This document shows positions 44,035-55,639 of a stretch of 64,000 nt of DNA, in pieces (within the stretch, counting starts at the first letter, position 1; each line of letters begins with the position of its first letter). The DNA lies in contig OZ010586.1 of assembly GCA_963932145.1 (NCBI GenBank), forward strand, positions 54,328,943 to 54,392,942. The letters run 5' to 3'. The position numbers and the translations under genes were made by a program. The notes below the pieces were generated by a model. The model ran no database searches, had not been told where the DNA came from, and worked only from the letters and a program-made list of their open reading frames with translations. The stretch comes from Acanthosepion lycidas. Taxonomy: Eukaryota > Mollusca > Cephalopoda > Sepiida > Sepiidae.

Positions 44035-45240
44035 CTTCAAAGTCAATGATTGTATTAAGATAACATTTGGCATGCTGGTCTTCTTCACAAGTTGAAAGGT
44101 CATGGTATTTCTGGATGAATTTTTGATCTGATTCAATCTTATTTTGAATGGCGACTCTTCTAGATCTTTTGGCATTAATGTGAATGTCCTCCAGGGCTTT
44201 ATACTTAGACCTGCAACCATTCCAATATCATCAGTTCTCAACACAACTATTTACTCCTGTTTTAATGGTAATTCTGATTGGTTCAATATGGTCAAATAGG
44301 CAGCTGACCTTAAAAATGACCTATAATCTGTCTTTAACTGGAACAAGGAATGGTTTCTTAATTTTAACAACTCCAACATGAAACTGCTCTCTTATAATCA
44401 TCTTAGAGAAACTTTTTTGCCTTTCAGAAGAGTAACACATTGCACTTTCTCAGGCTAATGCTTTCTGCTGATATGAGATGGAAAGATAATATTGAATCAG
44501 AATCAGTTGTTAAGTCTGCTACTAGGAAATTTAGTTTGCTATGTTATGCTAGACAATTTTTTTTGTCAGAATCTATCTTACACATTTCTAAGTCATTGAT
44601 CCATGCAATGAGTATTGCTGCTGCATTTGGTCTGGTGATTCTACAGGGATTCTTAATAAAATCCAATCAGATTCTGCAATGGACCTGACTTCAGCTTCAG
44701 TTATTTGTCCTGACTTCACGGCTTCAGTCACTTTCCTGACTTTGCTATCAATATTTTCATGGTGATTGTTCTGATAAGCTTTCCACTGGTACCTTAACTT
44801 TACAAATTTAAGCCCAATACCAAATTGGCAACTTGGTCTCATTATTGTATTGTTGAAATGGCAAGATATAACCATAAGTTCTATGCTAAAAGTTTCTTCT
44901 ATTGCACTTTTCACTTGTGGAACTCTTTAGGCCTCTTGCTTTCCAATCAATTTTGATCTTCAAAAGTTTAAATGCAATGTCAATCATTATCTTCTCTCTT
45001 CTTAATTCCTGTTCTTTTATTGTTCTCTTTTTTTAATGTTTTTCTTTTTCTTATATTCATTCATACTCAGTAACCCCTTGAGTCTTAGTGGCTTTATTAT
45101 TAGGTTGGTGCAAAAATAATGACGTAATAAAGTCGTTTTTGACGTTAAAAAAATATGTCAAAAAACGACATTATTACGTCATTATTTTTGCACCAACCTA
45201 ATACTTTGCTTGCGATGAAATGATTAAGAAAATGCAGAGA
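44035..45240 (+). pseudogene. LINE family A copy, RT to 3' end, with a MITE in its 3' UTR
   Basis: Begins in the RT (AACATTTGGCATGCTGGTCTTCTTC corresponds to RVWHAGLL), passes LQGFIL (QGSIL), and continues through the SKT, RWxxNIESES (compare RWNKCIES at 40575), FSLLCYARQFF and C-terminal regions to the family A 3' UTR (CTTAGTGGCTTTATTA...CTTTGCTTGCGATGAAATGATTAAG). Many stops and frameshifts. The 3' UTR is split by the 102-bp MITE at 45100-45201. Confidence 0.75.
45100..45201. mobile_element. Palindromic mariner MITE (MADE1-like), copy 1
   Basis: 102 bp from TTAGGTTGGTGCAAAA to its inverse, with TA on both flanks (45098-45099 and 45202-45203). The outer 31 bp of each arm are perfect inverted repeats, and the arms match almost to the centre. 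The outermost bases equal those I recall for human Hsmar1/MADE1, a cecropia-type mariner. Empty-site evidence: other family A LINE tails read TTTATTGCTTTGC or similar without the insert. No coding capacity. Confidence 0.92.
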
Positions 45241-45241
45241 A

Positions 45242-46530
45242 TTATTGTATGTTCTTGGACAAGACATTTTTTTGTTGATATCAGTCACAACCAAGAAGTT
45301 TGAAGTTAAAATGTTCACACAAAGCAATCCTCTTTCATATTCTACAAATCTATTTCCCATCTTTCCAAACGGTTTTCAAAGACACTAAATTAATGCAATG
45401 ATCCCACCAGCCTTTATAGAAATAGAAAACTTGTGGTCTGTGGGGTTACTCATATCATAGCAGCAGAAATAGCTTCATGTTCACAGGACACAGAAATGAG
45501 AATAAAGGATGTTAAATAGTAAATTAAAATCATACAATTTTATTTATTTTGTGTACAGGTGTGTGCATATTTTATTTACAAGTGTGTTACAGTCAGATGT
45601 GATAAAAAGAAGTTACTTCATATTATAACAAACAATGTCCCAAGGAGAGGAGATGGACGTCTTGAACTTCCAACAGACTGTAGTGAAAGAGAATGAATTC
45701 AGAGTTTTTGGCACAAAATTTTCAGGCAGTAAAAGTTTCTGTTGCATTCTAGGAAAACCTTTATTATTTTGGTTTATTTAATTTATTTTAAACAAAGTTT
45801 GATTATTATTTGTTTTATTTTATTTTATTTATGATATCCATTATTATTATTATTATTTTATATTTTTATTAATTAATACTAATAATGTCCTTACAGGTCC
45901 ATCATTAAAAGAGATGTATATGAGAACGGAAAATTTCAGACAAAGAAGATATTTGGCAATCAATAAAATCTGCTACAAGTAATGTTAAATTCGTAACAGT
46001 AGAAAAGTTAGCAAAATCAATGAATTAAAGGTTATCACTTGTCAAGGAGTCCATACTAACCTGTAAAATAATAAAATAATTTATTCATGTACATGTGACA
46101 TTGTGTTAACCAAATGATTCACTGGCCTATATATTTTGCATTTATTTAAAAATAAACATTTATGATGCACTTTGTTTGTATAATAAATCTTGATATTGTG
46201 ACATTGAGACTCTGAGATGGTTAAATGTTAATTCTAAGCAGAAAAAGGGTTTAAGCCTAAAATGAAATATAAACTGGAAGATAGAGAGAATGGAAGACAC
46301 TTTCCTTGGTAATGTAAAAGTGAAAAAAAAGGACCATCTGGATTGTCTCCCCCAACTATGAATTGAAATGAAGCACCAAAAGTTTACTTTTTTTATCTAT
46401 CGAAAATCTGGCATGTGGGTAAACCAAATTGCAAAATGGCTTTATCTCTTTTCTGGAAAATTAGAAAACATATGTCATTGGCAAGTAGTGAGGCAGAAGG
46501 GAATTATAGTTTTGTTGGCGAAAATGAATT
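45242..46530. other. No feature recognised
   Basis: AT-rich with short TTA/TAT runs near 45840. Confidence 0.4.
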
Positions 46531-46537
46531 GAGAAAT

Positions 46538-46883
46538 TGTTATGGTCCGGTTCCTTGTACCACGGTGATAGTCCAAGGTAGAACCAATAAAGAAGAACTC
46601 GAATACGGATATGGAATAACACAGATATATTACAAACAAGAATATATACAGAGAGGTAGAAAGTGCTAGTACGAACAATCAGGTTTAGTAGTAATTGTCT
46701 GAACACGACTCTGTTTCGGATTGCCTCTGAACTCGACTGACTGACTCGCTCGCTCTGACTGATGGACGGACTTCTGACGGACCTCACTCCAGACTTCAGA
46801 CTGAACTCTGCTTCCTCTTGAGGTGCAGTATTTATTACATATGGAATAGTCCATTATGTTATTATGGGTAAGGTCCCTTAACA
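46538..46883 (-). mobile_element. Solo LTR (346 bp) with perfect 5-bp target duplication
   Basis: Minus strand begins TGTTAAGGGACC and ends GGACCATAACA. It is flanked by exact GAAAT on both sides (46533-46537 and 46884-46888). Length, TG...CA ends and 5-bp duplication fit a Ty3/gypsy-type LTR left by recombination between two LTRs. The middle has a tract of TCAGTC/CGAG-like short repeats (46725-46785). Open frames across it (46415-46669, 46461-46787) are incidental. No gag-pol sequence is adjacent. Confidence 0.88.
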
Positions 46884-46889
46884 GAAATG

Positions 46890-49205
46890 AAAACAGAGAA
46901 TGAACCTACTTCAAGGGTTACGATTATGAACATCAATCCTGACGTAACAGGCAGGTGGTCTCATGTTTTTGCTAAGATGGCAATCAGCCCAAGGATGGAG
47001 AACTGCATGTCTCTTTGTTTAGAATTTAAGTAAACAAATATATTTTCATTGACAAAAACAAATTGGGAAATAAATTGCTTTGAAGGTTAAGATGAGAAGC
47101 AATGGTTCTGGTTTGTGTTCTCATTGGACAGAGGTAATAGTAAGGAAGTTGAAGGGAGTTGGAGAACTGAAATTAATGACGAGAATAAACTATGACCTTT
47201 CATCTATGCACTTTAAAAATTAGATTTATCACAAAGACAATTATGCCAGCCTTCAGAGGTGGGCATAGTTAGAATACCAAAAATGAAGGCGGAAGAGGCA
47301 GAATTTAGCCCTGCTTGTGTGGAGTGTTGGTGCAAGATGTGAAATTAAGCAGGCTGGAGTTAAGGGAGGAACAATCCCTGTGACTACTCCCTGGCTAATT
47401 CTCCAAATTTGGAAAATTGATTAAGAAAGCAGAAATAGGGAACAAAGAAAACCTTTATTGGGATTTTGCCAGTTTTGAGTCAAAGTGCATATAAGCAGAT
47501 GACTTTGGGAGTTCAGAGACTTGATTTTTGTTGTACTAAGAGCTATATAAATCAACTGAAGATTAACCCAATGAATCTTTCATTTTATTTTTTTGTTGTG
47601 AAGATATGTTTCTTCCTTAATGTAGCACCTACCACAGCTTGATCCAGTGCTGCCATTTTGATCTTCCATGGCTCTGAGATCAAGAACAAAATGTGGGCAG
47701 AGTTGTAGATTGAAGTGGCCAGTGACCAACAACCAGTTTGGATCGGCATCAGCATTTACCAGTGCAGTCCTCATGGTTAAAACATCATTCAAAGACATGG
47801 AGGAGCAGACCACTAAATGTGGTTACACCACTGGGTGTAGGCAGTAGCCAAAAAGCGTTTCATTAATTGGTGACTGTGACCAAGGATGTGACCCTGTTGG
47901 CAGGTGATATTGTAATATAACCAAAATATGTTATTAATATTTATAATAAGAATTGATTTTAAAAACTGAATATTACAATATATTACTCATATAAGTATAT
48001 TCTGAAAATTTTAACAACATTGATTATTGATTCATTGATATCAATTTTATTGTGATAACACTGAGTTGGTTAATAAAATCTGACATAATATTGAACAAAA
48101 ATGACTGAACAAAATAAGTATGTATGACAAGATGACATTTATATTAAATGTTATTTAATTCATGCTTTCAATTAAATTTACTCGTGTTTAATTATACTCG
48201 ATATCAAGATGCCTACTCATTAGCTTCACCAGAAATCAACCAAGTTTTATCAATATCATTTAATAAATAACCTCTTTGCCAAGTCTACTATAACAAGTTC
48301 TCTGAAATCCATGACTGTCTGCTTTCTTTGAAGTATCTGAGGCCATTTAAATAATCAATTCCTGGTAAGTTCTGACAGAAAATATCAACCATTAAGCCAA
48401 AAGTAATTGCAGCAACAAACCTTGAAACAATTCAAGAGGAAAAACTATTTTGCTGAATAATTATCAAAAAGTTTTTTTTTTTAATAAAAACTTTATGCTT
48501 AAATAGTGCAGTGCAGTTAAGTAACATGTAGCATTTGTCTTCTAATATTTATTCACTTACTGTAAAACATTAGGATGGTATTTAGTTCTACATCTCAAAA
48601 AACTAATCATTTTGTTAATCTGAATTCTCTTGTCAACATTGTTGAAGAGCAAAGAAAAGCAAATCACACACAATAAATCATCGACGTAACCCCAGAGAAT
48701 ATTGTTTATTATCTTGTAAGTCTGAAATGTAAAAATCTAGAGAAAGAGATAAAAAGTGGTGATAATGGTTACAAAATCTATGAAAGTGGTTCGCTGACAC
48801 CTAAAACTTTGTCATTTTGTTATTTTACTGGACAATCTCACTGCTTCTAGCCACCACTGTGCTTAGCTGTGCTTTGTCAACTTCAGGCCTCCTTGTGTAT
48901 CTGACCCTCAGTGTTCTCTAAATCTGAATATATGTCCCCTTGACCAACAGACTTACTTTATCATTCAATTGACAGTTATTGAACATGAAGTTCAGGTGGT
49001 GTCCAACAAAACAATATATTATAAGGAAATATGTCTGCAAAGTATTGTCAACTTTTAGAGGAAACTTTAAATGTTGCAATCAAACTTTAGTAGTTGTTTG
49101 TACAGTTATACTTGAGAAAACAAAAGACATTGTTTAAAAAGAAATCAATTCAGATTTAAAACTATTCTATTGATAACAAATTTTCATGAATATTTTCTCA
49201 TTTAA
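46890..49205. other. No feature recognised
   Basis: The region 47100-47480 and 47590-47880 is less AT-rich and may hold unrecognised repeats; a 77-codon minus frame (47580-47813) contains WLLVTGHFNLQL, faintly like a LINE endonuclease GDFN motif, but stops surround it and it is not called. Confidence 0.35.
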
Positions 49206-49209
49206 CTTA

Positions 49210-50108
49210 CTGTTTTATGTAAGGTTTCTTTTTCTCAAGAGAGACAGCTGAAGATGTGTACAAACATCTTCTTCTATGTATCATGTCTCTTCAGGACATG
49301 GATGATCATGGCTCTTCACAACCTCTTATTCCTTAAAGCTGTTAGCAACATTTGTCCCCTTACCAAGCTTCTCACTACTTGTTCTACTATCCATCTACAC
49401 CAACTCACCAGATAGGTAGCATACAGCCTTCTCCTGTCCCTTTTTTCTTCACTATGTTCTGTGAGTGTCAAATTCTCCAAGCCTTTCTTCCTCATTATGT
49501 GTTCAAGAAACTTCAGCTCTCTCTTTCTGATTCTAAGTATCCTTTTTGTTTTTATTTTCCTTAAAACTTCTTATACACTCTGTCCATAGTACTCTCAGCA
49601 TCCTCCTGTAGAACCACACTTGTTACCTCCAATTTTCTATCATCTATGAGGAGATTACCCAATATTCACTGTCATCCAGGAGGACTGATATTATATAAGA
49701 GTTTAATACTCTTTTCTTTGTTTCTAATGAAAATTTTCTGTTTCTTACTATTTAGCTTATCTTTTGGAATTAATCTTTTGCTATTCAAATGCATGTATGG
49801 ATTTTGGTGTCACATTTTCCATCTTCTGTTAAAAACCTTCCCAACTATGTAAACATCTGTACTTGTTTGATGTCAGCTTCTCTAATTTTTAGTTTCACAT
49901 CTTAAGCTTTTCTCTTGCTGACAACCATATTTTCTGTTTTCTTACAGTTGATGGTTATTTCTTTCTTCTCACTTTCCTTTACTACCTTATTTTGAAGATC
50001 CTGGAGTTTTCCTTCTGTGTCTCTCATCAACATGTCATCTGCATATCTTATTTTAAATTACACCCACTGATAAGGTCTTCAGCTCCTTTAGGATAACCTC
50101 GCTGTAGA
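49210..50108 (-). pseudogene. RTE-type LINE, RT palm to C-terminus
   Basis: Minus strand: KIRYADDMLMRDTEGKL with the catalytic YADD (about 50055), KKTENMVVSKRK, VQMFTYLGRFLTEDGKC, KKRVLNSYIISVLL, WFYRRMLRVLWTE, LTLTEHSEEKRDR, and a terminal RAMIIHVLKRHDT (about 49285). This is the standard order of the RTE ORF from palm to end. Several stops and frameshifts. Its 5' part is missing. Relatives: 8590-8655, 50490-50762, 53600-54125, 55640-56895. Confidence 0.8.
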
Positions 50109-50489
50109 GGTTGTGTCAAAATCAAGCCAATACAGAAATGTAATCGAGTAATGTATTAACAGATAACAGAAAGTATGACATAAAAATCCAAAGACACATA
50201 GGAGTAGCAAAAGTTGCCTTCCAGAAGCCAAGCAAAGTATTAAGGTGATTTTCTAAGCATAGCTTAGATGTGGTACAAGGTCAAAAGTATAGGGCACCGA
50301 GTGAGAATAAAATTCATTATTCAGTCATAATTGATCTAGTGAGACAAGCTTACTAACCATTACACCATGTCGAAGCAACCACTAAACAAAATATTAAGAG
50401 ATGCAAAAATATTGTTAGATAAAAAAAAAAGTGTGTTGAACTGCTATGTAATATCTGATCTCCTATATGACAATGAATACAGGACAATC

Positions 50490-50762
50490 TCCTCATAGTT
50501 GAAAAGACTTGAAGTGAAAGAATGCAGTTTTACCAATGAATGCTGAGACTACCATGCACAGAACATGTGAGCAATGAGGAAGTTTTAAGGAAAATAGGAA
50601 CTAGAAAGGAGCTGATACTTATAATCAGAAAGAAACAGCTGTAATTTCTGGGATGAATAATAAAGAAACAAAGCCTAACACTTACAGGACATAATTGAAG
50701 CCAAGAGAATCAGGAAGGGAACAGCAAGTAACCCTATAAAAATGAATTGTAGTTCTATTGCA
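50490..50762 (+). pseudogene. RTE-type LINE C-terminal fragment
   Basis: Plus strand reads MLRLPCTEHVSNEEVLRKIG, then LIIRKKQL-FLG and LTLTGHN, matching RMLRxxWTExVSNEEVLRKIG and LTLTGHIEGKR of RTE ORFs. Decayed, and opposite in orientation to the neighbouring copy at 49210-50108. Confidence 0.65.
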
Positions 50763-50764
50763 AT

Positions 50765-51885
50765 GTAAAAGTGACAACAAAAATTTAGTTATTATTCTCT
50801 CAGTAGTTTTATAAATAAGTGAAATTTCATATTCTTCAGATATTATATCTTAAACCTTAATTATCATAATATGATGAAAACAAATGATAATAAAATAATA
50901 ATTATTTATCATTTTCATTTCTTTAAATATTTAGCATTTGTATGATTCTAATTCATATTTCTGCTGGCTTGTTGTTGTATTTCACGTATGTGGAAAAGTA
51001 GCAAAATAACACTAATAAAAATTTTCTTTTCACTTTGATATTATGCTGTTATCAGTCTGGTTTCTTATAAGATATATGAATTCAAAGGGGACCCAAAGTT
51101 AATATTCAGACAGATTAACTGTGAGCCCCTTAAAATTTAGTAGACAATTTTAACAATCTCAAAATAAATGAATTCGGCACATACATGGATTTTATATACA
51201 TTCATATGTATGTTAAGGTGAAAAAAAATCCATCCTTCAATTAGTTACTAACTTTTTACTGTAAGCAAAAAAGTGACTGATGATATTTCTTTGAAAACTT
51301 GTAGTAACATTAAGTTACCAGTTTTTTACAGATGTCATCAGTTTGTAGCACCACTGACTTATTTATTGAAGAAGGATATTTTCTTTTTATTAGAATGTGA
51401 TATATATTTATGTGATAAGTTGTAGCAAAGATATTATTATGGATGGATAAGTTTTTTTTTTCAAACAGGAGTTAGTGTAGTGATAGTATTGTATTGTATG
51501 TGATGCAACATGTGGTTCAGCTAGGAACTAAGTAGTCTGCCTGGAGGGGGAAACAGGATATGTCTTGTCATTATGCCATCCTGTGGTTAAAAAGGAAAAA
51601 AAAGTGAGGGAGGCTTTGGACTCTTTCCTTTTATACTACTAAATATAACACACCATCTAGAAGGCAAAGTTCCCTGACAGACAAGGAGAAGTATTTCCAC
51701 AATGTTGTATAAATATTGCCATCAGATCAGCTACTTTATCATGTGTATATAGCAGTGAAAAAGTGAGTGTATGATCAAATCATTGTGTAGCAAATGTGTT
51801 TTAAAATAAATACTAACCTAATTAACAGTAAAAAAAAACAAAAAAAATATAGTCTTGTGTTTAACAACAGATATTCAGAATGTAT
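50765..51885. other. No feature recognised
   Basis: AT-rich sequence without supported coding or repeats. Confidence 0.45.
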
Positions 51886-51888
51886 TTA

Positions 51889-52757
51889 TAGGGTGCGATG
51901 GATAAATTGTCATCTACATTACCCAAAAATGAAAATAACACTTGACATCACATTTTAAGATATAATTAACAAAATTGCACAAAAATATCTTGAAATAATA
52001 AAGAGTAAATTTATTCAATAAAATCACCATTAGCTTCAACACTGGCCTACAGACAACTTCAGAATCTCCTGCAACTCTTCTGGACAGTCTTCTTGTTTAA
52101 ATTGGTGAATGCTTCCATAATCCTGGCCTTCAGTCCATCTTTGGTGTTACAAGGAGTTTTGTTGATTTCTCAATCATATGCACCCCACGCACATTAATCA
52201 AAGGGGTTGCAGTTTGGGAAGTTAGGTGGCCAGATTTGAGGGTTGATGTGGTCAAAATAAATTTTTTTGAGAGCCACGACTGAGTTCTCCTGCTTGTGTG
52301 GCATGGTGCAGAGTCCTGTTGGTCTCCTAGCAACCACCCTCTTGACCCAGGGCAGCATTATCTCCTCAAGGTACTTGATGTAGGCATTTGTGTTGAGTTT
52401 GAGTCCCTGTGGGAAGATGAATGGAGGCATAACCTCACCATCACTAGTGATCACTACAAACACCCTCATAATCACCATTAGACTCATCCAACTCTTTCCA
52501 AATCTTCTGCACTGTCCTCAGATTGACGCCCAAATACTCTGAAATGTTTGTATTGGAGCTTCCGGCACAATTGCGAAGCAGTACAGTATGCCGTTTCCAA
52601 ATTTCTGGTAAAGTGAATTGCATCATGGTGCTCTTTTTCTCACAGAGGGTACCCAACTGACCCTACTATACTGTACAGTTAGCAAAATCAAAAATAAATA
52701 GCATACATACCCAAAATTAAAGATATAAAATGGCAACAATTTACCCATCGCACCCTG
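51889..52757 (-). mobile_element. Mariner-like DNA transposon, family M, copy 2 (internally deleted)
   Basis: TIRs are TAGGGTGCGATGGATAAATTG (left) and CAGGGTGCGATGGGTAAATTG (right, reverse complemented), with TA target duplication (51887-51888 and 52758-52759). Minus strand: N-terminus with LPEIWKRHTVLLRNCAG and WKELDESNGDY (52444-52656), then VVITSDGEVMPPFIFPQG and YIKYLEEIMLPWVK (52194-52487), QQDSAPCHTS in another frame (52130-52333) and WPPNFPNCNPFD. The first catalytic Asp region is deleted and frames shift. It is 869 bp, similar to copy 1 at 15302-16153, which has the same missing block in part. Confidence 0.87.
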
Positions 52758-52759
52758 TA

Positions 52760-53595
52760 TATATTAACAAAGTGTTGATTTTTCTTATAGGTATATAAAC
52801 ATGATACAAAAAATTAGCTGATGAATGATCATACTAAGTGAAATAAGCATTTAATTGTTAAATTGTTATACATGGTTAAATCAATAAGACTGACATAGTT
52901 ATTAAATGAATTTTTATATATAATTTTCACTATATTATGATTAATATGAAATATCTGAACAAAATATGTATGTTGGGCATTTAAATTTTTTTATTGACAT
53001 TTTGCTCCCAATTACCATTATCAAATCAACTGAAAAAACAATAAAATAAAATTATCATTATGACAACTCCACTAAAAAACCCTGTGGTTAATTCAAAACA
53101 TTTTAACAGATAATAAAATTTAAAAATAAATATCTGTGAATAATATAACATTTACGTTATGTTACTAATATTCACTACTGAAGTAAGTGCATTGACAGAG
53201 TAGGAATTCATATTGAAAAATATATTTGTGAAAAATAAATGCTATTTTTCACCATTAAACTACAGACTGATTGATGTATCATTGTATATAGTACTAAAGG
53301 ATTCAATTTTTAAACCAGATGGAAAATAATCAACAAAACTGGGTTATCTTTCAAGAAAATGGGTGAAATATTTATTCAAAGTTTACCATTCACAAAATAT
53401 CCCCCATAAACACAAATTAACAGGAGATATAACAGTTCCAATCAAATTGATTACATCAGCAATGTTAACCAAAGTGAATAGACTGTGCTCATAATCAATC
53501 TATTAGCAAAGGGGAGTAGAGTGAATATTTGTTGTAGAAATATCTGGCCTTAAATCTTTTTCATTATTGACTGATTATTAAAAGTAGGTTGTGTG
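52760..53595. other. No feature recognised
   Basis: AT-rich sequence. Confidence 0.45.
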
Positions 53596-53599
53596 AAGC

Positions 53600-54125
53600 T
53601 AGATTTATAGGCATTCTTCTTCTTTTATGTATTATGACCCTTCAGAATATGAGCAATCATGGCTTTCCACAACTTCCTATTCTTCATAGTTCTAAGCAAT
53701 ATTTATCTCCTTACTATCTATCACAGTCTCTGTTCTACAAACCATTTACACAGACTTGTTAGGTAGGTTAATCAGTTTTCCTATGCCCCTCTTACCTTCA
53801 ATATGTCCTGTGAGCATCAAATTCTCCAAGTCCTCTTTTCTTATGTCCCCACAATTTCAACTATCTCTTTCTTATTTTGAGTACAAGTGTCTTTTTTTTT
53901 CCATTTTTCCTTAAAATTTCTTCAATGCATACATCTTCTGTCCATGCTATTCTCAGCATCTTTCTAGAAAACCACATTGCTTTTGCCTCAAGTCTCCTCT
54001 TCATCTGTGAAGAGATTGTCCAGCATTCACAGCCATATAGGAGAATTGATATTACATATCAGTTCTGCATTCTTTTCTTTGTTTCTAATTAAATTTTCCT
54101 GTTACTTAATACTTTATTTAGCTTT
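53600..54125 (-). pseudogene. RTE-type LINE, C-terminal region
   Basis: Minus strand contains YVISILLYGCECWTISSQMKR (usually YVISVLLYGSECWTISSQMKK), then RRLEAKAMWFSRKMLRIAWTED and EEILRKNGKK. The rest toward the 3' end is decayed. It is better conserved around the LLYGCECW block than the copy at 49210. Confidence 0.75.
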
Positions 54126-54129
54126 TAGA

Positions 54130-54648
54130 AGGCATTGGGCTATCAAAATGTTTTATACTGGTATAAAATCAGAATGTTGGATTGGACTTTGCATACAAAT
54201 GTTAAATTTGGAAAACCAAGGATAGTTTATCAAATTATTCAAAGCACAATAGAGTCAGCTTGGATGGTAACATCTATGTGAGGAAGTGATGGAAGAGGAG
54301 GAGAACCAATGAAAAATACACATCCCAATGTTTGAAACCCATCCACCAATACGAGAAAGGTTTTCTAATGGATATATTTCACATTTCTAAAAATATTGAA
54401 TTAAAGTTATCAGGACATTTTTATTCCTCTTTTGAGTGTGAATTTAAATGATTTGATTGACTTTCATCATGCTAATGCATGTGCATATATTAAGAGTGAT
54501 CAAAGTGAATTGAAATAGTAAAAGTTCTATTTGATTAGCCTACTCAATCTGTACATTTGAATAAAAAATGATAAAATAGTGAGAGAGAGAAAATATTGTA
54601 ATGACCATAAACAATGTAATAAATAATTATAGAGGTAAATGTATGAGG

Positions 54649-54698
<50 letters not shown>

Positions 54699-54835
54699 TA
54701 CTAATCAACATTATTCCTAAACAATTTATGAATGATTTGATATTAAAATTAAATTTGTATTTTTTTTTCAAGTTGTATATCTAGATAAGCTTATAACATT
54801 CATTGATATTTGTTTTGTCAATTTTATGACCATGC
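54130..54835. other. No feature recognised apart from (TA)n
   Basis: AT-rich, with a (TA)n tract at 54652-54694. Confidence 0.45.
54652..54694. repeat. (TA)n microsatellite
   Basis: 43 bp of uninterrupted TA. Confidence 0.98.
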
Positions 54836-54945
54836 CATGTTACTCTATTAATCATTTGAGATAATCTTTTCTGTCTTTCATCAATATTGCTGATGCTAAC
54901 CACCAGGAGAGTGCCTCATTGTGCCTTCTCAGGCTAACATTCTGA
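54836..54945 (+). pseudogene. LINE family A fragment
   Basis: TGTTACTCTATTAATCAT...TGATGCTAACCACCAGGAGAGTGCC...TTGTGCCTTCTC matches 56030-56125 of the copy at 55890. Only about 110 bp, not reaching the 3' end, so it has been cut by later deletion. Confidence 0.6.
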
Positions 54946-54949
54946 AATT

Positions 54950-55635
54950 ATGAAAGTAAATCATGAAATTTTATCAAGATTCTAGTTTGTTAATTTTAAA
55001 TCATAAAATCTATTAGGATTTCTATTTAAATAATTTGGCAGACTTATGAGGGAATATTTTAAAGTGCTACCTATTTGACCTTTCCTTGCTATCTCTTGCA
55101 CATAATTTCTATGCAGACTTCTAGTTGTGATATAAATTATATGCATATTTTGCTTAAGGCAGTAACCAACTGACAAATGGATAAAGTGATTGCTCTCTCA
55201 AAGTTATAGTCACATGCTTTGAAATCATTGTCTGACTATAAAATGAATGACCTTTGACAGAATCAGGAAAGAGGTGCCTTGATTTTATCAACTGTTCATA
55301 TTCAATTTGTTAACAGCCACCCAAGTGACTATTTTAATTCTATGACCATGGCTGTTTTGCTTGTTTGAATGACAAGGTCTGAAACATTGAATTAAAAACA
55401 AATATTTTATTTTTGTATCTGTACAATTTGTAAATATCATGGACATTGATATAAAAGTTTTTATTCATGTAAAAGCAATAACCAAGAAGTTTAACTTTAT
55501 TTACTTGTTTAAATTAGGTTTCAAAGTTGTATTATCCAAGTAAAATAAATTTAAACAGGCTTTTTCTATTTTGATAGGTGAAGATTCAATATTTTGTCTG
55601 TATTGATTATTACATATGCATCATGAATAATTATG
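54950..55635. other. No feature recognised
   Basis: AT-rich sequence. Confidence 0.45.
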
Positions 55636-55639
55636 AAAC

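Noticed and set aside
46415-46787. Overlapping open frames on both strands
   Set aside because: They are inside or overlap the solo LTR and reflect its higher GC content.
47580-47813. LINE endonuclease fragment (WLLVTGHFN on the minus strand)
   Set aside because: Only one short motif fits and the flanking frames do not extend the similarity.
50330-50395. tRNA-like head (GTGTAATGGTTAG on the minus strand) of another SINE
   Set aside because: No convincing B box and no match of the following sequence to families A, B or C.
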